A DNA stretch of 64,000 nucleotides from Iocasia fonsfrigidae. GTDB taxonomy: Bacteria > Bacillota > Halanaerobiia > Halanaerobiales > DTU029. The stretch spans positions 3,390,137-3,454,136 of the forward strand of contig NZ_CP046640.1 of NCBI RefSeq assembly GCF_017751145.1. The letters run 5' to 3'. A program made the translations under genes and the position numbers. The first letter of the stretch is position 1. Every line of letters begins with the position of its first letter. The notes below the pieces were generated by a model. The model saw only the letters and a program-made list of their open reading frames with translations, made no database searches and was not told the DNA's origin. Below are positions 58,727-64,000 of this stretch, one piece after another.

Positions 58727-59578
58727 TTATCCTCCCTGTCTATTAATTAAAATATGAAACTGATCTGTTTCAAGAAAAGAACGATTTTCTTCTTTAATTA
58801 TATTAGTCAATTTCAGGTTAAAATCCAAGGCAGGTAATCTACCATTCAAAATATAGTAACGTAGATATACTGGATACAAGGCATCTTTAATACCATATTG
58901 CACAAGTAAATCCAGATTATTATAAGCACTAAAAAGGCCAACTACATCGGTGTTAAGGACTTTTTTCACTGCTTTATTAAGACTTGACCCGCCGATTATA
59001 TTAGCCAGATTACTATCTGCCAGTAAATCCATTGTATCATCATAGAAATATAATTCAGGTAATTCATCCCCATAAGCAGACTCCAGGATAGAAATATCAG
59101 AATTAAAATTATGTCCCACAATTATATCTGGCTTAAACTCTTCTATAACATTTCGCAAACAATTAATTCCGTCCACAATATCTACCGACTTAGCTAATTT
59201 ATTATTGGTAAATATTATTCCGGAAGAAATATATTCCAGTCCATCAAGTATAACATATTGAATCAAATCAAGCTTACTTTTTAGGTATTCTGTATCGATA
59301 CCCATAATTCTCCGGGCCCTTGGTTTCTTACTCCAGGAAGGATCAACCAAAAAAGTAATCATTTCATCATAGGTTGTATCAATTTGTTGTAATTTTTTTA
59401 AAATAACAGATTCATAGTTTCTTATACCAATTACTTCAGCCAGTTCTTCTGTTGAAGCAGCCTTAAATTTCTTCTCAGTTGGATAGTGCTTGAGTATTTT
59501 CCTTAACCTCTTGCCACGTCCAAGTATTATAGCTAGTTTATGTTGATATAGATCTTCTGCCATTACATATAATCTCAT
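58727..59578 (-). CDS. HhH plus DEDDy 3'-5' exonuclease-like protein
   Basis: A 283-residue protein between spoVG and glmU. Residues about 20-65 resemble a helix-hairpin-helix (LRKILKHYPTEKKFKAASTEELAEVIGI, UvrC-like). The rest has the spacing of a DEDDy RNase H-fold exonuclease: ExoI GIDTEY, ExoII GHNFNSDISIL and ExoIII QYGIKDALYP (Y-x3-D). I do not know a named family for this combination. It lacks the other DNA polymerase domains. Starts with AAGGGG upstream of an ATG; the promoter of the whole glmU-prs-rplY-pth-mfd run lies directly before it. A DNA or RNA processing role is inferred only from motifs. Confidence 0.7.
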   Translation of the reverse strand: MRLYVMAEDLYQHKLAIILGRGKRLRKILKHYPTEKKFKAASTEELAEVIGIRNYESVILKKLQQIDTTYDEMITFLVDPSWSKKPRARRIMGIDTEYLKSKLDLIQYVILDGLEYISSGIIFTNNKLAKSVDIVDGINCLRNVIEEFKPDIIVGHNFNSDISILESAYGDELPELYFYDDTMDLLADSNLANIIGGSSLNKAVKKVLNTDVVGLFSAYNNLDLLVQYGIKDALYPVYLRYYILNGRLPALDFNLKLTNIIKEENRSFLETDQFHILINRQGG

Positions 59579-59613
59579 TTAATATCCCCTTAATAATACC
59601 TTTAACCGTTAGA

Positions 59614-59642
59614 AGTATAACAGACTGGATTACTTTTGTCAA
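59614..59642 (-). promoter_or_regulatory. Promoter of the exonuclease-glmU-prs-rplY-pth-mfd run
   Basis: TTGACA (59637-59642) and TATACT (59614-59619), 17-base spacer, about 36 bases before the first start codon. Confidence 0.85.
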
Positions 59643-59665
59643 GGTAATAGACTAAGCCTTGACAG

Positions 59666-59698
59666 TAAAAAGACAGCGGCCTTTATCAAGCCCCTGTC
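59666..59698 (-). terminator. Terminator of spoVG
   Basis: GACAG...CTGTC stem with a GGCTT/AAGGCC inner part, followed by TTTTTAC on the minus strand, 12 bases after the spoVG stop. Confidence 0.75.
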
Positions 59699-59709
59699 CT
59701 ACTTAGCAA

Positions 59710-59967
59710 TTATGCAATCTCTTCATTATATTTATTTATAATTGCATCATGTATTAGATTCCTTGTGTCATTATTAATGGGATGACAAACATCTCTAAAT
59801 TCACCATTTTTATCTTTTCTGGACGGCATAGAGATAAATAATCCTTTCTTACCATCAACAACCCTCATATCCTTTACTACAAATGAATCATCAAAAGTAA
59901 CACTCGCAAAAGCCTTAGTAGGACCCTCCTGAGAAGTTAAAAATACCCTGACTTCAGTAATTTCCAA
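59710..59967 (-). CDS. spoVG: SpoVG, RNA-binding regulator
   Basis: An 85-residue SpoVG: MEITEVRVFL, KAFASVTFDDSFVVKDMRVVDG, LFISMPSRKDKNGEFRDVCHPI, all family hallmarks. It binds RNA/DNA and affects septation, sporulation and capsule genes in Firmicutes. TTG start with AAGGTGGTG 7 bases upstream. Own promoter (see next entry). Confidence 0.97.
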   Translation of the reverse strand: MEITEVRVFLTSQEGPTKAFASVTFDDSFVVKDMRVVDGKKGLFISMPSRKDKNGEFRDVCHPINNDTRNLIHDAIINKYNEEIA

Positions 59968-59999
59968 CAGTTACACCACCTTTTTTATTGTTATAATAA

Positions 60000-60028
60000 A
60001 TTATAACCTGCCCAACCTTCAAAGTCAA
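60000..60028 (-). promoter_or_regulatory. spoVG promoter
   Basis: TTGACT (60023-60028) and TATAAT (60000-60005), 17-base spacer, 33 bases before the TTG start. Confidence 0.85.
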
Positions 60029-60042
60029 GAAAAAAAAGGAAT

Positions 60043-61026
60043 CTATTCCATCACTCTCCATAATTCGTCTTTGCCAGACCAATTAAATATTTCTTTACTT
60101 CCTTTTTTATAAACATAGTTACCCCCAGAAGTAACCTTACCAATCACAGCTGCTTCAATACCGTTATCTGCCAGCTCCTTTATCAATTCTTCTCCATTTT
60201 CTATTGTTATTAGCATACTTCCAGAAGAAATAAGGGCTGTCGGCTCTATTTCCATCATCTTACAGATAACCGCTGTTTCCTCTGTTAATAAGAGTTTATC
60301 TTCATATAATTCAAAGCCTAGTCCAGTTGCCTGAGAAAGTTCTTCAAGGGCACCATAAAGACCCCCTTCAGTAATATCATGCATGGCATTAGCACCCATC
60401 CGGGCTGCTATGATACCCTCTTTTATTACACTTAGTTTATTACCATAAGAACAGGCCCTTTTTAATAATTCAGGTTTTACTCCCTTTTTACTTAATTCAT
60501 CATAATAATCATTAGCCAGAATATAAGTACCTTCTATACCAATACCTTTTGTTATAATAATATCATCACCAGGTTCAGCCCCTGCCGATGAAACAAATTT
60601 ACCCCTGACAGCCTTACCAACTGCAGTTACTACAATAATGGGTTTATTTACAGCAGATAAAATCTCTGTATGTCCACCTAATACCTCTACTTCTATCTTA
60701 CGGGCAGTATCATTAATCTCTTCCATTAGTCCGGCTATTTCCTGATCAGTAATTTCAGCCGGCAGAAGTAGAACAACCTGGATACCAAGTGGTTTAGCCC
60801 CGGCAGAAGCTATATCATTACAGGAAACATGAACTGCAAGATAGCCTGCATTCTTACTTGCACCAGTAATAGGATCAGAAGAAATCACTATTAAGTCATT
60901 AGCTGGGTCAATGACTGCCGTGTCTTCGCCAATACCAGCATGTAGTAAAACATCATCTCGTTTATAATTGATTTTATTTAAAACAATCTCTTTTAATTTA
61001 TCTCCAGGTATTTTACCTATCTGCAT
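60043..61026 (-). CDS. AIR synthase-related protein (PurM/ThiL/HypE superfamily)
   Basis: A 327-residue ATP-binding enzyme of the PurM/ThiL/HypE superfamily. GIGEDTAVIDP carries the metal/ATP-binding acids, SCNDIASAGAKPLGIQVVLLLP is the dimer-interface motif, and GGHTEIL, MHDITEGGLYGALEEL (HypE-like) and LISSGSMLITI follow. No hyp or hydrogenase gene lies nearby. It is 4 bases after an ECF S-component gene, which suggests a vitamin-related kinase or dehydratase reaction. It lacks the C-terminal extension typical of HypE (the PRIC end), so I do not call it hypE. Confidence 0.85.
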   Translation of the reverse strand: MQIGKIPGDKLKEIVLNKINYKRDDVLLHAGIGEDTAVIDPANDLIVISSDPITGASKNAGYLAVHVSCNDIASAGAKPLGIQVVLLLPAEITDQEIAGLMEEINDTARKIEVEVLGGHTEILSAVNKPIIVVTAVGKAVRGKFVSSAGAEPGDDIIITKGIGIEGTYILANDYYDELSKKGVKPELLKRACSYGNKLSVIKEGIIAARMGANAMHDITEGGLYGALEELSQATGLGFELYEDKLLLTEETAVICKMMEIEPTALISSGSMLITIENGEELIKELADNGIEAAVIGKVTSGGNYVYKKGSKEIFNWSGKDELWRVME

Positions 61027-61030
61027 TAAA

Positions 61031-61555
61031 TCACTTCCTAAAATATCTATTAATATGATGTGTCAGAGGAAGGGCAATAATCCCCCCAATAAGCATTTGC
61101 ATGTAATCAATCCCTATTTCAGGGAGCACTGCTGGCCAGCTAATTAAAAAACCCTTGGTAAGGGCATAACCCAGAACCATAAAATTCCCCCCAGCAATAA
61201 TAGCAACTAAATTATCCTGCCACCTCTCTCCATGAGAAAATAGCCCAACAAGATAACCTTCAATCCCTTTAATAAAAAATGTAAAAGGAGCCCAGATATA
61301 ATATCCAAGCAGAATATCCATTAAAGCTGAACCAATTGCACCAGCAGTAAAACCTGCCCTGCGGCCAAAAACAATGGCGATTATATATATAGCAACTTCA
61401 CCAAGATTAAAATATGAACTGCTAGGTCCTGGTATATGTAGAAATGTTGCTACAGCCGTAATGGCTATAAATAATGATAGAAAAGCTAGTTCCCTGGTAG
61501 TAAGCTCTGTATATTTTAGATTCCTTAGTTTTTCTTGAATATTACCCTGTTTCAT
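61031..61555 (-). CDS. ECF transporter S component (vitamin/precursor type)
   Basis: A 174-residue membrane protein with about five or six helices. ELTTRELAFLSLFIAITAVATF at the start and FNLGEVAIYIIAIVFGRRAGFTAGAIGSALMDILLG are typical of substrate-specific S components of group II ECF transporters. The energising EcfA/A'/T module is not in this window. The ligand is unknown; a thiamine precursor or another vitamin would fit the adjacent AIR-synthase-like gene. Confidence 0.85.
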   Translation of the reverse strand: MKQGNIQEKLRNLKYTELTTRELAFLSLFIAITAVATFLHIPGPSSSYFNLGEVAIYIIAIVFGRRAGFTAGAIGSALMDILLGYYIWAPFTFFIKGIEGYLVGLFSHGERWQDNLVAIIAGGNFMVLGYALTKGFLISWPAVLPEIGIDYMQMLIGGIIALPLTHHINRYFRK

Positions 61556-61610
61556 GTGACCTCATCTCCTTTATTTTTTTAGTATATCCCCAGACAGCTT
61601 TAAAGTCAAG

Positions 61611-61638
61611 AAAAACCCAGTACCATTATAGTACTGGG
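61611..61638 (-). terminator. Terminator of glnR-glnA
   Basis: CCCAGTAC/GTACTGGG stem with a 7-base loop followed by TTTTTC on the minus strand, 36 bases after the glnA stop. Confidence 0.9.
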
Positions 61639-61674
61639 CTTATAGAAAAACAAGTTTTAAATTAGTTTCAGTTA

Positions 61675-63006
61675 TTAAAGATAAAGGTACTGGTCCAGTT
61701 CCCAGTCATGAACCTGGGTCCTATATACATCCCATTCTATCATTTTAGCCTCTACAAAGTGTTCAAAGATATGTTCCCCGAGGGTATCTCTGAGTATCTG
61801 ATCCTCAGCAAGATTATTAACTGCTTCCAGAATATCAGACGGCAGACTATCAATAGCCCGGGCCTGGCGCTCACTTTCTCCCATTGCATAGATGTTATCA
61901 ATAGTTTGTTCGCCCGGCTCTATTTTATTTTTTATTCCATCAAGACCTGCCTTGAGCATTACTGCCATCGCCAGATATGGGTTTGCTGCCGGGTCAGGAT
62001 TACGCAGCTCTATTCTTGTGCCCACTCCTCTGGCTGAAGGAACCCTTATTAAAGCACTACGGTTCTGGCCAGACCAGGAAATATAAACAGGGGCTTCATA
62101 ACCAGGAACAAGTCTTTTATAAGAATTAATTACTGGATTAGTTATTGCCGCCAGTGCAGGGGCATGTTTTAAAATCCCTCCCATATAATGATAAGCAACC
62201 TCACTTAAACCAAGTTCATCATCAGGGTCATAAAAGGCATTTTCACCATCTTTAAATAATGACTGATGGACATGCATACCTGAACCATTTTCTCCAAAGA
62301 TAGGTTTAGGCATAAAGGTTGCATGAAGATTATGTTCCATAGCAACTGCTTTAGTAACAAATTTAAAGGTAGCAATATTATCAGCAGTCCTTAAAACAGG
62401 CGCATATTTAAAATCTATCTCATGCTGCCCAGGGGCAACTTCATGGTGTGAAGCTTCAACATCAAAACCCATTTCTTCTAAAGCCAGTACTATATCACGT
62501 CTGGCATTTTCGCCCATGTCTACTGGTGAAAGGTCAAAATAACCACCTTTATCATTAGTTATTGTAGTTGGTTCCCCCTTTTCATCTTTATCAAAAAGGA
62601 AAAATTCTGGTTCAGAACCAGCATACATCTCAAACCCCATCTCTTTAGCTTCAGCCATAACCTTTTTTAAAGTGCTGCGGGGACAGCCAGCAAAGGGTTC
62701 ACCATCCGGGGTCAAAATATCACACATTAGTCTAGCCACTGCCCCCTCTTTAGGCCTCCAGGGAAAGATAGTAAAGGTGTCGTAATCCGGCTTTAGATAC
62801 ATATCAGACTCCTGAATCCTGGTAAAACCCTCAATAGATGAACCATCAAACATAATACCATCATCTAAAGCAGTAGGCAACTGATCAACAGTAATAGCTA
62901 CATTCTTTATTGTTCCTAGAATATCTACAAACTGCAACCTAACAAACTTTACATCCAGTTCTTCTGCCTTTTTTAGAATATCCTCTTTTGTTATTGACAA
63001 ACTCAT
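61675..63006 (-). CDS. glnA: Glutamine synthetase, type I (Gram-positive form)
   Basis: 443-residue dodecameric glutamine synthetase that makes glutamine from glutamate and ammonia. [54 protein letters not shown] and the ATP site [27 protein letters not shown] are all present. No adenylylation-tyrosine context of the proteobacterial form; instead the short I-alpha form that is feedback-inhibited and binds GlnR. ATG at 63006 shares one base with the glnR stop (TGATG). Confidence 0.97.
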   Translation of the reverse strand: MSLSITKEDILKKAEELDVKFVRLQFVDILGTIKNVAITVDQLPTALDDGIMFDGSSIEGFTRIQESDMYLKPDYDTFTIFPWRPKEGAVARLMCDILTPDGEPFAGCPRSTLKKVMAEAKEMGFEMYAGSEPEFFLFDKDEKGEPTTITNDKGGYFDLSPVDMGENARRDIVLALEEMGFDVEASHHEVAPGQHEIDFKYAPVLRTADNIATFKFVTKAVAMEHNLHATFMPKPIFGENGSGMHVHQSLFKDGENAFYDPDDELGLSEVAYHYMGGILKHAPALAAITNPVINSYKRLVPGYEAPVYISWSGQNRSALIRVPSARGVGTRIELRNPDPAANPYLAMAVMLKAGLDGIKNKIEPGEQTIDNIYAMGESERQARAIDSLPSDILEAVNNLAEDQILRDTLGEHIFEHFVEAKMIEWDVYRTQVHDWELDQYLYL

Positions 63007-63362
63007 CACTCCTTAGTCTTCTTATATTTTTCTTTTAAATTTCTACTTGAGCCAGGATAAATTCTAGATAAATCGCCTTTATTTATCCTGTTATTCAAAT
63101 TTGTTCGCAGATTAGATAAATTCCCCTTAATTGGTCGGGGATGATTTAGAACCTCTTTTATTGCCTCAATTTTATATCCTTCATCTAATAGGGATTTAAT
63201 CTTCTTCATTCTATTAATATCATCTTCTGAAAATAAGCGCTGATTCCCCTTTGTCCTTTCAGGAAAAATAAGTCCTACCTCATCATAATATCTGATCTGG
63301 CGTGCTGTTAAACCAGTCTTTTCCTTAACAACCCTCATCGGTATACTCTTTTTGCCAGCCAT
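63006..63362 (-). CDS. glnR: GlnR, MerR-family nitrogen regulator
   Basis: A 118-residue MerR-type repressor: winged HTH with [41 protein letters not shown] (residues about 8-50) and a short C-terminal tail rich in Asn/Lys, as in GlnR/TnrA, which is the part contacted by feedback-inhibited glutamine synthetase. Directly upstream of glnA in one operon; autoregulation is expected. Confidence 0.94.
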   Translation of the reverse strand: MAGKKSIPMRVVKEKTGLTARQIRYYDEVGLIFPERTKGNQRLFSEDDINRMKKIKSLLDEGYKIEAIKEVLNHPRPIKGNLSNLRTNLNNRINKGDLSRIYPGSSRNLKEKYKKTKE

Positions 63363-63426
63363 ATCAAATTAACCCCCTGAAATTTTTTTAGAATTAAATT
63401 TAACCCCAATTTCACTTGCTACTATC

Positions 63427-63466
63427 AGTATATAACAGCAAAATGTATATGTCAAGTTTGTGTCAG
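63427..63466 (-). promoter_or_regulatory. glnR-glnA promoter with possible GlnR box
   Basis: TTGACA (63450-63455) and TATACT (63427-63432), 17-base spacer. The -35 box lies in TGACACAAACTTGACA, a short repeat that partly resembles the TGTNA-N7-TNACA GlnR/TnrA site. Confidence 0.75.
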
Positions 63467-63548
63467 CTTTTATTCTGTAATATTTCTTATATTTTAGATG
63501 AAAAGGCATATATATTAAGAGAAGATACTTTTTAAGGAGTGTGGCCAA

Positions 63549-64000
63549 ATGAATAAAGGAATTACTACAAACTTTTTCCCAGGTGGTAATACAAGTAAAG
63601 GGTTTTATTCCTACTATAAATATTTGCCCTATAAAACAGATAAGGTTTTTATAATCAAAGGAGGACCTGGAACTGGCAAGTCAACCCTGATGAAAAAAAT
63701 AGGCCAGCAAATTAATAAGCAGGGATATGACCTTGAACTCCACTGGTGTTCCTCTGATAATAATTCATTAGATGGTATTGTCATCCAAGAATTAGGTATT
63801 ACTTTTCTTGACGGCACCTCCCCACATATGATTGACCCTGTAAATCCCGGCGCAGTTGAAGAAATAATCAATCTGGGTGAGTTCTGGGACAGTAATTTTC
63901 TCCGCACACATAGTGAAGAGATAATAAAGACAAATAATAGAATTAAACATAAATTTAAACAGGTCTATAACTATTTAAAAGCAGGCGGCATCATTTTTAA
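63549..64000 (+). CDS. P-loop ATPase of the PRK06851-like family, partial
   Basis: The plus-strand frame from ATG 63549 (AAGGAGTG about 7 bases upstream) runs off the right edge after 150 codons. It shows Walker A in IIKGGPGTGKSTLMKKIG preceded by FPGGNTSKGFYSYY, then DLELHWCSSDNNSLDGIVI and DGTSPHMIDP. This pattern fits a poorly characterised Firmicute ATPase family usually about 350-370 residues long that carries two P-loop halves. The function is unknown. It is divergent from glnR. Confidence 0.75.
   Translation, partial: MNKGITTNFFPGGNTSKGFYSYYKYLPYKTDKVFIIKGGPGTGKSTLMKKIGQQINKQGYDLELHWCSSDNNSLDGIVIQELGITFLDGTSPHMIDPVNPGAVEEIINLGEFWDSNFLRTHSEEIIKTNNRIKHKFKQVYNYLKAGGIIF

Noticed and set aside
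60043-61026. hypE (hydrogenase maturation)
   Set aside because: Superfamily fits, but no hyp genes nearby and the C-terminal cysteine-ending tail of HypE is absent.

Overview
The window looks like a chromosomal segment of an AT-rich, endospore-forming, anaerobic Firmicute with an outer membrane, most likely of the order Halanaerobiales (Halothermothrix/Halocella-like). Three things suggest this. First, there is a Bacillus/Clostridium-type run spoVG-glmU-prs-rplY-pth-mfd-spoVT-spoVB-like-mazG. Second, there are further sporulation or cell-wall genes (dacF, a SpoIID-type lipoprotein, a small YjcZ-like protein). Third, it carries proteins that only make sense with an outer membrane: two beta-barrel-like secreted proteins and a LolA-like carrier. 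The taxonomic call is inference; no database could be searched.

Layout. 1-3600 (minus strand): amino-acid synthesis, with partial ilvB, then hisC and pheA behind a phenylalanine-type T-box leader. 3833-10165: a NarL-type two-component pair (plus strand) convergent with a five-gene operon (secreted TPR protein, LolD-like ATPase, FtsX/MacB-like permease, LolA-like protein, beta-barrel-like protein), which looks like an envelope trafficking system. 10517-37843 (minus strand): a large alpha-glucan region with a GT35 phosphorylase, a cytoplasmic GH13, a secreted GH13 amylase, a broken pullulanase, a 906-residue secreted protein combining glucan-binding E-set domains with a barrel-like body, a chemoreceptor, two sugar ABC importers without ATPase genes, an MFS carrier, two LacI-type regulators and a GH65 phosphorylase. 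Several CG-centred palindromes sit at promoters here. Two nucleotidyltransferase genes, one with an in-frame stop, interrupt this region, and several gene remnants lie in it.

38136-45330 (minus strand): one rRNA operon, four tandem promoters-16S-23S-5S followed by 13 tRNA genes. The 23S gene carries a 165-bp extended helix at the helix-45 position. An exact 51-bp tandem array abuts the 3' end of the initiator tRNA gene, and a family of short intergenic repeats lies between the tRNA genes. 45348-63362 (minus strand, except one small ORF): envelope, sporulation and housekeeping genes ending in an ECF S-component, an AIR-synthase-like gene and glnR-glnA. The right edge holds a partial plus-strand P-loop ATPase.

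How it works together: extracellular starch would be cut by the secreted amylase, held or admitted at the outer membrane by the E-set/barrel protein, imported as oligosaccharides by the ABC systems, and degraded inside by the GH13 enzyme, the GT35 phosphorylase and the GH65 phosphorylase. LacI-type repressors would control transcription. The best candidates for undescribed biology are the glucan-binding barrel protein, the Lol-like operon with its own two-component system, a pair of inverted 86-bp structured elements at 50337-50631, and the 51-bp tRNA-end repeats.
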